Source: Saccharothrix sp. NRRL B-16314
GTDB lineage: Bacteria; Actinomycetota; Actinomycetes; Mycobacteriales; Pseudonocardiaceae
Direction of reading: 5' to 3'
Length of the DNA stretch: 64,000 nucleotides
NCBI RefSeq assembly: GCF_000716595.1
Contig: NZ_JNXC01000033.1
Location: 1-64,000 of the forward strand
Position numbers and translations under genes: made by a program. The notes below the pieces were generated by a model. It searched no databases. It was given only the letters and a program-made list of their open reading frames with translations, and was not told the origin of the DNA. Shown in pieces: positions 1-7,277 of the stretch. Each line of letters starts with the position of its first letter. The first letter of the stretch is position 1.

Positions 1-165
1 GGCGTAGAGGCCGACGGCGGTCGCGGCGGCGTTCTCCAGCAGTTGCAGGCCGACGTCGCCGGGGGAGAGGCGTTGGGCGGCGATGCCGGAGCCGATCACC
101 AGGGCGGCGAGGAGCAGGCTGCCGAGGTACTCGGCCACCAGCCGGTGGGACAACGGGCGGGGCAT
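1..165 (-). CDS. MIP/aquaporin family channel, N-terminal part only
   Basis: Only the first 55 codons lie in the window; the gene runs off the left edge. The N-terminus reads like an aquaporin: after a short basic segment come LVAEYLGSLLLAALVIGSG (helix 1 with the conserved AEYLG start of MIP proteins) and the beginning of helix 2. The ATG follows directly on the TGA of the ArsR-arsenate reductase gene, so the two should form one transcript. Aquaglyceroporins in ars operons can let arsenite leave the cell down its gradient, replacing an ArsB or Acr3 pump. The NPA motifs that would settle the family are outside the window. Confidence 0.7.
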   Translation of the reverse strand, partial: MPRPLSHRLVAEYLGSLLLAALVIGSGIAAQRLSPGDVGLQLLENAAATAVGLYA

Positions 166-873
166 TCAGGATTCCTCGGTGGCGGGGCGGACGGCGGGCA
201 CGAGGCGTTCGACGCGGTCGGCGAGGTCGCGGTAGGCGATGTCGAACGCGTCCTCGGTGCCGACGGCGGCCGGGTCGGGTACGGACCAGTGCAGCCGGGC
301 GGTGTGCGGTGAGTCTTCGAGTTCTTCGTGCGCGTTGTCGCAGACCGCGACGACCAGGTCGTCGGGGCGCAGCACGTCGTCCAGGTGGTGCGGGCGGGCG
401 CGGTGCAGCGACAGGCCGTGCGTGCGGGCGGTGGCGACGGCCAGCGGGTGGACCCGTTCGGCCGGTCGGGTGCCCGCGCTCGCAGCCGGTACGGCGCTGC
501 TCTTCTTCCACAGCGCGGCGGCCAGCTGTGAGCGTGCCGAGTTGTGGCTGCACACGAACACCACCCGAGGCGCCTGCCGCAGCCCGGTCGGCACGAGGTC
601 GGCCAGGGCGGAGGTGCGCAGGCGCAGGTAGGTGCGCCGGTGGTCGCCCTCCGACCGGGACCGCTCCACCACGCCCGCCTGTTCGAGCAGCTTCACGTGG
701 TGGGCGAGCAGGTTGCTCGGCAGCCCGAGCTTGCGACCGACCTCGCCGGGCGAGGCGTCGCCGAGCACGAGCAGGTCGACCAGGGCGAGCCGCGCGGGCT
801 CGCCGAGGGCCGCGTGCACGCGGGCACGGGCCACGGTGCCCGAAGGCCAGTCAGTAGTCATTGACTCAATCAT
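166..873 (-). CDS. ArsR-family repressor fused to LMW-phosphatase-type arsenate reductase
   Basis: A 235-residue two-domain protein. Residues 13-88 are a winged helix of the ArsR family (ALGEPARLALVDLL, then the recognition region LPSNLLAHHVKLLEQAG). Residues 102-228 are a low-molecular-weight phosphatase/ArsC domain with the catalytic loop CSHNSAR (Cys108-Arg114) and the general-acid segment WSVPDP (Asp200). It should sense arsenite and reduce arsenate in one polypeptide. The ATG at 873 lies inside one of two 22-bp near-identical repeats that look like its operators; an internal ATG at 861 is also possible. Downstream is the aquaporin gene, divergent is a second arsC. Which cysteines bind As(III) is not clear from sequence. 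Confidence 0.88.
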   Translation of the reverse strand: MIESMTTDWPSGTVARARVHAALGEPARLALVDLLVLGDASPGEVGRKLGLPSNLLAHHVKLLEQAGVVERSRSEGDHRRTYLRLRTSALADLVPTGLRQAPRVVFVCSHNSARSQLAAALWKKSSAVPAASAGTRPAERVHPLAVATARTHGLSLHRARPHHLDDVLRPDDLVVAVCDNAHEELEDSPHTARLHWSVPDPAAVGTEDAFDIAYRDLADRVERLVPAVRPATEES

Positions 874-882
874 GCTTGAGCG
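861..882. promoter_or_regulatory. Candidate ArsR operator, copy 1
   Basis: TTGACTCAATCATGCTTGAG followed by CG. It covers the start codon of the ArsR-ArsC fusion gene. A second copy lies exactly 70 bp away at 931-952. Both copies hold TTGASTCAAT and GCTTGAGCG, and the TTGA/TCAA half sites are typical of ArsR-family operators. Assignment to this regulator is inference from position and repetition. Confidence 0.55.
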
Positions 883-930
883 GGTTCACGCAGTCAACGT
901 GTTGACGCCGGCCATATTGCTCAACCACTA

Positions 931-952
931 TTGAGTCAATGAAGCTTGAGCG
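931..952. promoter_or_regulatory. Candidate ArsR operator, copy 2
   Basis: TTGAGTCAATGAAGCTTGAG followed by CG, matching copy 1 at 19 of 22 positions, including a C/G change at the centre of TTGASTCAA. It lies just upstream of the ribosome binding site of the divergent arsC, so binding at both copies would control both directions. A further TTGCTCAA half site lies at 917-924. Confidence 0.55.
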
Positions 953-974
953 ATATGACCGGAGGACCGGGACG

Positions 975-1634
975 ATGACCGAGACCGGCGAGCACCGCCG
1001 CCATGACCTGAGCGTCGACCAGCAGCTCGCCCTGCGCACCTCCGCCGTCCGGCTGCGGGAGTCGTTCGACGGGGTGTTCGGCGCGGAGACGATCGAGCGG
1101 TTCCTGCACTCCAGCTACGACCGGTTCGCCGCGCACAGCACCGTCCCGAACTACCTGCCGCTGCTGGCCGAGCGGTTCGCCCGCCAACGCCTGCAAGCCC
1201 TGGCGCGGGTGGAAGGCCACCACCAGGACGGCAAGCCGACCGTGCTGTTCCTGTGCGTGCACAACGCCGGTCGCAGCCAGATGGCGCTGGGCTTCTTCCG
1301 ACACCTCGCCGGGGACGCGGCGGTGGCGTGGTCCGGCGGCTCCGAGCCGGGCTACGAGATCAACCCGTCCGCGGTCGCGGCGATGGCCGAACGCGGGATC
1401 GACATCACCGGCGAGTTCCCCAAGCCGTGGACCGACGAGATCGTCCGCGCCGCCGACGTCGTGGTCACGATGGGCTGCGGCGACGCGTGCCCCGTCCACC
1501 CCGGCAAGCGCTACCTGGACTGGACCCTGGACGACCCGGAGGGCAGGGACGTGGCCGACGTCCGCCCGGTGCGCGACGAGATCGAACGCCGGGTGCGCGC
1601 CCTGCTCGCCGACCTGGACGTGCCGATCGCCTGA
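975..1634 (+). CDS. arsC: Arsenate reductase ArsC (LMW-phosphatase fold) with N-terminal helical domain
   Basis: A 219-residue protein from ATG 975, chosen because GGAGG (961-965) sits 9 nt upstream; an ATG at 939 would place the N-terminus inside the operator repeat. Residues about 10-75 form a helical domain seen in actinobacterial ArsC proteins, and residues 88-213 the phosphatase fold. The catalytic loop is CVHNAGRS (Cys94-Arg100); Cys168 and Cys172 in MGCGDACP and Asp186/187 in LDDPEG fit the known reductase and acid residues. Actinobacterial relatives use mycothiol or thioredoxin as reductant. It is divergent from the ArsR-ArsC fusion and shares its control region, so the island carries two reductase domains. 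Confidence 0.9.
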   Translation: MTETGEHRRHDLSVDQQLALRTSAVRLRESFDGVFGAETIERFLHSSYDRFAAHSTVPNYLPLLAERFARQRLQALARVEGHHQDGKPTVLFLCVHNAGRSQMALGFFRHLAGDAAVAWSGGSEPGYEINPSAVAAMAERGIDITGEFPKPWTDEIVRAADVVVTMGCGDACPVHPGKRYLDWTLDDPEGRDVADVRPVRDEIERRVRALLADLDVPIA

Positions 1635-1638
1635 ACCG

Positions 1639-1992
1639 TCAGCCGGCTCGGGCAGGGTCGGGCACCAGGGCGATCAGCTCCTCGGGCGCGGACAGCCGCC
1701 ACGCCTCGAAGACCAGCTCGGCCAACTCGTCGGCCTCGACGCCCTCGAGGTGGACGACGACCCAGCCGAAGCCGCCGGACGTGAACTGCTCCTCGAAGAC
1801 GTCCGGCCGCTCGGCCACCAGCGCGAGCTGTTCCGAGATGGTCTGCTTCAGGCCGACCGTCTGCGTGCGCGGCCAGTAGTAGCCGAACCGCTTGCCGCGC
1901 ACGCTGAACGAGCTGTACTGCCCGCTCTCCGCGCGTTCGACGTCGGCGAGCGCGTCCACCACCCGGAAGAACTCGTCACTACCCACAGCCAC
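1639..1992 (-). CDS. MmcQ/YjbR family protein
   Basis: A 117-residue single-domain protein of the YjbR/MmcQ (CyaY-like) fold. Typical marks are RGKRFGYYWPRT, a basic patch, and GGFGWVVVHLEGVE followed by a C-terminal helix with LVFEAWRLSAP. The family is described as DNA-binding-like, but no cellular role is firmly established. The gene converges on arsC with a gap of 4 bp and lies downstream of the MFS gene on the same strand, separated by 31 bp. Its place in the arsenic island may be incidental. Confidence 0.85.
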   Translation of the reverse strand: MAVGSDEFFRVVDALADVERAESGQYSSFSVRGKRFGYYWPRTQTVGLKQTISEQLALVAERPDVFEEQFTSGGFGWVVVHLEGVEADELAELVFEAWRLSAPEELIALVPDPARAG

Positions 1993-2023
1993 CGCAGCCC
2001 CCTGAGACGTCCTGCTCCTCAGT

Positions 2024-3224
2024 TTAGGTCCCGTCGGGGTAGGTCTCCCGTCGGGACGGCACGGACTTGAGGGAGATCGCCGCCGCGACCAGTCCGATCA
2101 CCGCGAGCAGGGTGAACACCGCCGGGTACCCGCCCAGCGGCCCCGCGAGCGCGATCGCGGCCCACGGTGCGACGGCGGCGGTGACGGTCAGCGGTGCGTG
2201 GAGGACACCGCTGAGCCGGCCGTAGTGGGCGGTGCCCCAGCGGTCGGAGATGGCGGTGGCCTGGGTGAGCGTGAAGACGCCCCGGACGGTCCCCGCCAGG
2301 ACGGCGGCGGCGACCAGCGCGACCGCCGGACCGGGTACCAGTCCCAAGAGGAGGGTCGTGATCGCCGCCGCGGACAGGACGCCCGCGGTTCGGGCCTTCA
2401 CGCCGAACCTCGCCACCAGACGCCCGTAGCCGAGGCGTCCGAGAACCTGGCCGACACCGCTCAAGCCGAGGGCCCAGGCGGCGGTGGTGGGGGAGACGCC
2501 CCGTTCCACGAACAGCGGCACGAGAGCGACGACGATCCCGTAGACGGCCAGCGCGCCGATGCTCATCGAGACCACGAGCAGCACGAACGGACGGCTGCGC
2601 GCGATCGTGGTCGGCCGGCTCCCGTCCGCCGCCGCCGGGTGGGCGGGCCACGGCAGCCGCAGCCCGAACAGGTGCGCGGGCACCGTGAGCACGGCCAGCA
2701 GCGCGGCGAGCACCAGGTACGTCTCCCGCCAGCTGAAGTGCCCGGCCAGCGCGTCGGTGAGCGGTGCGAACACCGTGCTCGCCAGCCCACCCGCCAACGT
2801 CACGACGGTCAGCGCGGCCACCCGGCGTTCCGCGCCGTGCCAGCGGGTCAGGGCGGCGAACGCGGGCTGGTACAGCACCCCGGCCATCGCCACCCCGACC
2901 AGCACCCACCCCGCGTAGAACCACGCCAGGGACCGCGCCGACGCGACCACCCCCAGCGCCGCGACCGCCAGCACCGACCCGACCGTCATCACCAGGCGGG
3001 GGCCGTGCCGGTCGAGCAGCCGCCCGACCGGCACCCCGACCACGGCGCTGACCAGCAGCGCCACCGAGAACGCGCCGGTCACCGCCGCGCCGGACCAACC
3101 ACGGTCGGCCGCGATGGCCGGTGCCAGCACCGGGAAGCCGTAGAACAGCACCCCCCCAGCTGGTGATCTGCGTCAGGCACAGCACCACCAGCACGCGGCG
3201 GGGCCCGGCGTGCCCCTCGATCAC
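2024..3224 (-). pseudogene. MFS transporter, probable frameshift in a G7 homopolymer
   Basis: A 12-helix major facilitator protein. The N-terminal piece from GTG 3224 reads VIEGHAGPRRVLVVLCLTQ then ITSWG; the rest is open in the next frame from 3151 (LFYGFPVLAPAIAADRGWSG onward, 375 codons). Family members read continuously through 'QITSWGVLFYGFPVLAP'. The join is a run of seven C (G on the coding strand) at 3151-3157; dropping one base restores the frame. It is therefore a sequencing error or a real frameshift leaving a protein without helix 1. The GTG at 3224 lies 16 bp after the stop of the ArsO-like gene, so it belongs to that operon and is a likely exporter for the arsenical handled there. 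Confidence 0.8.
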
Positions 3225-3240
3225 GCCGGGCCCCGCCACC

Positions 3241-4554
3241 TCAGACCCGCGCACCCGGCGCGGTGAGGGTCAGGTCCGCCACCGGCAGGCCGCCGCAGCA
3301 GCCCGACGACTCCGGCTTCGCCACGTCGAACACGCCGGACCCGCCGCACACGCCGGTCTCCGGCAGCGTCAGCTCGACCTTCGCGGCCGACTCGTGGTCG
3401 CCCGCGATCTCGGCGACCACGCTGCGCACCTGCTCGTACCCGGTCAGCGCGAGGAACGTCGGCGCGCGGCCGTAGCTCTTCATGCCCACCAGGTAGACGC
3501 CCGGCTCGGGGTGCCGCAGCTCGTTCGCGCCGTGCGGGTAGACGGTGCCGCACGAGTGCGCGTTCGGGTCGATGAGCGGGGCGAGCTTGGTGGGCGCCTG
3601 GAGCACCGGGTCGAGGTCCAGCCGCACCTCGGACTGCCACGAGTGGTCCGGCCGGAACCCGGTCAGCGACACGACCTCGTCCACCGGTTCGAGCCGGTGC
3701 CCGTCCTGCGACACCAGCACCAGGCGCTCGCCGTCACGCTCGACCGCCGCCGTGCGGAACCCGGTGACCACCTCGACGTGCCCGGCCTTCGCCGCTTCCT
3801 TCGCCTTGAGCCCCAACGCGCCGCGCGCCGGCAGCTGGTCCGCCTCGCCGCCGCCGAACACGGCACCGACCGCGCCGCGCCGCAGCAACCACGTGATCTT
3901 CGTATCGGGGTGCCGCTCGGCCAGGTCCGCCAGCGCGACCAGGGCGGTGAGCGCGGAGTGCCCGCTGCCCGCCACCGCGATCCGCTTGCCCGCGTACCGC
4001 GCCCGCTCGCCCACCACGTCCGGCACGCGGTAGCCGATCCGGTCCGAGGCCTCCGCCTCGCCGGCGGCCGGCAGCCCGTCGCCGCCCAGCGGGTTCGGCA
4101 CGCCCCACGTGCCCGACGCGTCGACCAGGGCGCGGGCGGTGATCCGCTCGCCGCCCTCGACGTGCACCGTCAGCGGCTCGCTGTCACGGCCGGCGTCCAC
4201 GACCCGGTCCCGTCCCCGGCGGGCGACCCCGACCACCCGTGCGTTCACCCGGACGTGGTCGCCGAGCGCCCGCGCCAACGGCACCAGGTACTCCGCCGCC
4301 CACTCCTCACCGGTCGGGTAGCCGGCCGGGTCGGGCGCACGCCACCCCGTCGGCTCCAGCAGCCGGCGAGCGGCCGGGTCGATCAGCTCGGACCACTGCG
4401 AGAACAGTCGGACGTGCCGCCACTGCGCCACCGCCGCACCCGCCTGCGGGCCCGCTTCCAGCACCAACGGCCTCAACCCGCGCTCAAGCAGGTGGGCCGC
4501 CGCGGCCAACCCGACCGGCCCCGCACCGACCACGACCACGGAGAGCTCGTCCAC
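3241..4554 (-). CDS. ArsO-like FAD-dependent oxidoreductase
   Basis: A 437-residue flavoprotein. An FAD-binding GAGPVGLAAAAHLLERG lies at residues 10-26, an NAD(P) site at AVAGSGHSALTALVALADLA, and the monooxygenase-like segment LTGFRPDH further on. The C-terminus carries cysteines (GVCGGSG, SSGCCGG) that could bind arsenic or act in redox chemistry. Such enzymes, often called ArsO, recur in actinobacterial ars operons, but their substrate is poorly defined. The start is a GTG at 4554, six bases after AGAGG. It is divergent from the ArsR-ArsN gene and is followed by the MFS gene. An alternative is a general thioredoxin-reductase-like or baeyerlike monooxygenase. Confidence 0.8.
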   Translation of the reverse strand: MDELSVVVVGAGPVGLAAAAHLLERGLRPLVLEAGPQAGAAVAQWRHVRLFSQWSELIDPAARRLLEPTGWRAPDPAGYPTGEEWAAEYLVPLARALGDHVRVNARVVGVARRGRDRVVDAGRDSEPLTVHVEGGERITARALVDASGTWGVPNPLGGDGLPAAGEAEASDRIGYRVPDVVGERARYAGKRIAVAGSGHSALTALVALADLAERHPDTKITWLLRRGAVGAVFGGGEADQLPARGALGLKAKEAAKAGHVEVVTGFRTAAVERDGERLVLVSQDGHRLEPVDEVVSLTGFRPDHSWQSEVRLDLDPVLQAPTKLAPLIDPNAHSCGTVYPHGANELRHPEPGVYLVGMKSYGRAPTFLALTGYEQVRSVVAEIAGDHESAAKVELTLPETGVCGGSGVFDVAKPESSGCCGGLPVADLTLTAPGARV

Positions 4555-4653
4555 CAGACACCTCTTTCATCGGGGTTCATCGATCGAACGAGGAGAATGT
4601 ATCGAGGAACGTAGATAGATGCAACCATCGGTGTTTGTCGATAGTCTGGGCCC
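4555..4653. promoter_or_regulatory. Divergent promoter region with ATCGA-rich half sites
   Basis: The 99 bp between the ArsO-like gene and the ArsR-ArsN gene hold an imperfect inverted repeat, TATCGA-N6-TAGATA (4599-4616), and further CATCGATCGA and GTCGATAG elements. ArsR-type regulators bind such short A/T-ended repeats, so autorepression by the ArsR domain of the divergent gene is plausible. No clear ribosome binding site precedes ATG 4654, so the mRNA may have a very short leader. Confidence 0.4.
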
Positions 4654-5487
4654 ATGACGACGCTGCTGCCCACCCCAGGCCTCGCGCCGGAGGACGCCAC
4701 CACGTACGCGGAGTGGTTCGCCTGCCTGGCCGACCCGACGAGAGTGCGGCTGCTGCACACCGTCGCCATCCATCCCGGCGAGATTACCGTCGGCGCGCTC
4801 ACCGAGGCGGTCGGCGTGAGCCAGTCGACGTGCTCGCACCACCTGCGGAAACTCGCCGACGTGGGCTTCGTCCGGCTGCGCAAGGAGGGCACCGCGACCC
4901 TCGTATCGGTCAACGCGGCGTGCTGCACCGGCCTGCCGCACGCCGCCGACGCGGTGATGGGCACGATCGTCACCCGGCCGTGCTGCCCTACCGACCTGCC
5001 TCCCGACGTGACCGTCCGCGCCCTGCGCGAGGAGGACTGGGCGGACGTGCGCCGGATCTACGGCGAGGGCATCGCCACCGGCAACGCCACCTTCGAGACC
5101 GAGACACCGAGCCGCCGCGCGCTCGAGTCCAAGTGGCTCCCCGACCACCGCTGGGTGGCGGTCGTGGACGGCCAGGTCGCCGGCTGGGCCGCCGTCACCC
5201 CGGTGTCCACCCGCGAGTGCTACTCCGGCGTGGCCGAGAACTCGGTGTACGTGGGCGAGGGCTTCCGGGGGCGCGGCGTGGGCAAGGCGTTGCTGCACCG
5301 GCAGGTCACCGCCGCCGACGGGGGCGACCTGTGGACCCTCCAGACCGGCATCTTCCCGGAGAACCGGGCCAGCATCGCCCTGCACCACTCGGCGGGCTTC
5401 CGCACCGTCGGCGTCCGCGAACGCATCGCCCAGCACCACGGCACGTGGCGCGACACCGTCATGCTCGAACGCCGCAAACCCCAGTGA
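4654..5487 (+). CDS. ArsR-family regulator fused to ArsN/PAT-type N-acetyltransferase
   Basis: A 277-residue fusion. Residues 17-110 form an ArsR winged helix (WFACLADPTRVRLLHT, then SQSTCSHHLRKLADVGFV) with cysteine pairs Cys90-Cys91 and Cys110-Cys111, good As(III)-binding candidates. Residues 118-275 form a GNAT domain like phosphinothricin acetyltransferase and ArsN: TFETETPS, ENSVYV, the acetyl-CoA loop GFRGRGVGKALL (203-214) and GIFPENRASIALHHSAGF. ArsN1 enzymes acetylate arsinothricin and related glutamate analogues. Sensing and detoxification thus appear joined, beside an ArsO-like enzyme and an exporter. Simple phosphinothricin or methionine-sulfoximine acetylation is an alternative. 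The TGA overlaps the first of four 22-bp repeats. Confidence 0.85.
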   Translation: MTTLLPTPGLAPEDATTYAEWFACLADPTRVRLLHTVAIHPGEITVGALTEAVGVSQSTCSHHLRKLADVGFVRLRKEGTATLVSVNAACCTGLPHAADAVMGTIVTRPCCPTDLPPDVTVRALREEDWADVRRIYGEGIATGNATFETETPSRRALESKWLPDHRWVAVVDGQVAGWAAVTPVSTRECYSGVAENSVYVGEGFRGRGVGKALLHRQVTAADGGDLWTLQTGIFPENRASIALHHSAGFRTVGVRERIAQHHGTWRDTVMLERRKPQ

Positions 5488-5569
5488 GTCCAACGTTCAG
5501 AACCCGTGAGTCCAACGTTCAGAACCACCGTGTCCTACGTTCGGAACCCCCGAATTCGACGCTCGGAAC
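5484..5569. repeat. Four-copy ~22-bp intergenic repeat
   Basis: Copies at 5484-5504 and 5506-5526 are identical over 21 bp (GTGAGTCCAACGTTCAGAAC then C); two diverged copies follow at 5530-5548 (GTGTCCTACGTTCGGAACC) and 5551-5569. The conserved core is TCCAACGTTCAGAACC. The stop codon of the ArsR-ArsN gene (5485-5487) lies in the first copy. I recall similar short tandem units between genes in other Pseudonocardiales, but cannot verify it here. Function unknown. Confidence 0.8.
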
Positions 5570-5570
5570 A

Positions 5571-5606
5571 GGCCCGGCCCGCACCTCCGACGTGCGGCAC
5601 CGGGCC
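5571..5606 (+). terminator. Hairpin after the ArsR-ArsN gene
   Basis: GGCCCGG (5571-5577) pairs with CCGGGCC (5600-5606), and inside it CCGCAC pairs with GTGCGG around a 7-base loop. It follows the repeat block and lies 47 bp before the ligase gene. There is no U run, as usual for actinobacterial terminators. Confidence 0.6.
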
Positions 5607-5653
5607 GCCGGGGTGACACTTGGCGCGAATGTCCGTCTACAAGGGACGGTCGC

Positions 5654-6646
5654 ATGCCGTTGCGCGCCGAGTCGGGGTTCCCCGAGCTGATCAGGCCCAT
5701 GCTGGCCTCGTCGGGCGCGCTCCCGGTGGGCACGGGCTGGGCGTTCGAGTTCAAGTGGGACGGTGTCCGGGCGGTCGCCTACGTGCGCGGCGGGCGGGTG
5801 CGGGTGCTGACCCGCAACGACCTGGAGGTGTCCGCGACCTACCCGGAAGTCCGCGCGCTGTCGTCACTCCTGGGTGACCGGGACGCCGTCCTGGACGGGG
5901 AGATCGTCGCTCTCGGCGCACGGAAGCAACCGGATTTCGGCCGCCTGCAGTCCCGCATGCACGTCGCGCGCCCCGGTGGCGAGCTGCTCGCCCGCGTGCC
6001 CGTCGTCTACTACGTGTTCGACCTCCTGCACCTGGACGGCCGGTCGCTGCTCGGCGAGCCGTACTCGACCCGCCGCGAGGAGCTGGCGGCGCTCGGCCTG
6101 AGCGGCCGGAACGAGGTGCGCGCGCCACCGTCGTTCACCGACGTGGACGGTCGGGACGTGCTGGCGGTGGCCCAGGACTACGGGCTCGAAGGCGTGGTCG
6201 CCAAACGGGTCACCTCCCGCTACGAGCCCGGACGTCGGTCGACGGCGTGGGTGAAGGTGCCGTTGGTGCGCACGCAGGAGGTGTTGGTCGGCGGCTGGCG
6301 GCCCGGTGACGGTCGCCGCGCGGGCACGGTCGGGTCGCTGCTGCTCGGCGTGCCGACCGACGACGGGCTCCGGTACGTCGGCAAGGTCGGCACCGGTTTC
6401 ACCGACGCGGCGCTGCGCGACCTCCGGGAACGGCTGCTGCCACTGGCCCGCACGGCGTCGCCGTTCGCCGGCCCGGTGCCGCTCGACCAGGCACGCCGCG
6501 CGCACTGGGTGCGGCCCGAACTGGTCGGCGAGGTCGAGTTCCGGACGTGGACGGCGGACGGTCGGCTGCGGCACTCGTCGTGGCGCGGGCTGCGGCCGGA
6601 CAAGGACCCCGCGGACGTCGCGATGCCGCCCCCGGCGTCGGGCTGA
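5654..6646 (+). CDS. ATP-dependent DNA ligase (LigD-ligase/LigC type)
   Basis: A 330-residue two-domain ligase. The nucleotidyl-transfer motif is FEFKWDGVRAV with Lys34 as the AMP-accepting lysine; LDGEIVAL, FDLLHLDG, EGVVAKR and AWVKVP match motifs III to V. The C-terminal OB domain spans about residues 215-320 (VGGWRPGDGR to HSSWRGLRPDKDP). Length and order match free-standing LigC or the ligase module of LigD; polymerase and nuclease modules are absent. A LigD-type polymerase gene is at 39.3-40.3 kb, so the modules are separate here. ATG 5654 is preceded by AAGGGAC. Expected role: end joining or repair of nicks with ribonucleotides. No Ku gene is in the window. Confidence 0.92.
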   Translation: MPLRAESGFPELIRPMLASSGALPVGTGWAFEFKWDGVRAVAYVRGGRVRVLTRNDLEVSATYPEVRALSSLLGDRDAVLDGEIVALGARKQPDFGRLQSRMHVARPGGELLARVPVVYYVFDLLHLDGRSLLGEPYSTRREELAALGLSGRNEVRAPPSFTDVDGRDVLAVAQDYGLEGVVAKRVTSRYEPGRRSTAWVKVPLVRTQEVLVGGWRPGDGRRAGTVGSLLLGVPTDDGLRYVGKVGTGFTDAALRDLRERLLPLARTASPFAGPVPLDQARRAHWVRPELVGEVEFRTWTADGRLRHSSWRGLRPDKDPADVAMPPPASG

Positions 6647-6687
6647 CCGGAATTGTCGGTGGTGCCTGTTAACTTCCCGGCGATCAC

Positions 6688-7188
6688 GTGATCCGGACGA
6701 CGGGGGCCGAGGTGGACGAGGAGAAGAGCGCGTTGACGATGTTCCTGGACGCGCAGCGCGGTGCGGTGTTGGCGATCCTGGAAGGACTCGACGACGAAGC
6801 GTTGACGACCCCGGTCCTGCCCTCGGGCTGGACACCGCTGGCCATGGTCGAACACCTGGGCTACGCCGAGCGGCACTGGTTCCAGCAGATCCTCGCCGGG
6901 CACGCCGATCCGCTGCCGTGGGTCGACCCCGAGCCGTTCACCACACCGAGATCGCCGTCGGAGGTGTTCGCGTTCTACCGGGAGCAGTGCGAGCGGTCCG
7001 ACGTCGCGCTCGCGTCCACGCCGTTGTCCGCGGCCCCGGTCGGGCGCCACCCGGGTTCGTTGGGGGACGAGACCACGGACCTGCGTCGGATCGTCCTGCA
7101 CATGATCGAGGAAACCGCACGCCACGCCGGTCACCTCGACGCCGCGCGTGAGTTGCTGGACGGGAAGACGGGGTTAGGGCCCCGCTGA
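6688..7188 (+). CDS. DinB/DUF664 family protein
   Basis: A 166-residue four-helix DinB-type protein with metal-binding histidines: His in MVEHLGYAERHW, and HMIEETARHAGHLD near the C-terminus. Many actinobacterial members are predicted thiol (mycothiol) S-transferases, but substrates are unknown. The start may be GTG 6688 or GTG 6712, which is preceded by a purine-rich CGGGGGCCGAG. Codon 163 is TTA (7174-7176), a rare codon in this GC-rich genome that needs the bldA-type tRNA, four codons before the stop. Confidence 0.82.
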   Translation: MIRTTGAEVDEEKSALTMFLDAQRGAVLAILEGLDDEALTTPVLPSGWTPLAMVEHLGYAERHWFQQILAGHADPLPWVDPEPFTTPRSPSEVFAFYREQCERSDVALASTPLSAAPVGRHPGSLGDETTDLRRIVLHMIEETARHAGHLDAARELLDGKTGLGPR

Positions 7189-7277
7189 CCACCAGGTGAC
7201 TTCAAAGTGCCTTCTTCCGCGTCCGCCGCACATGACAGAGGATGCATGTGCATGCAAGACACGGACCAAGGAGCGAA

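Noticed and set aside
5484..5569. Short CRISPR-like array
   Set aside because: Units follow each other with almost no spacer, and no cas genes are present.
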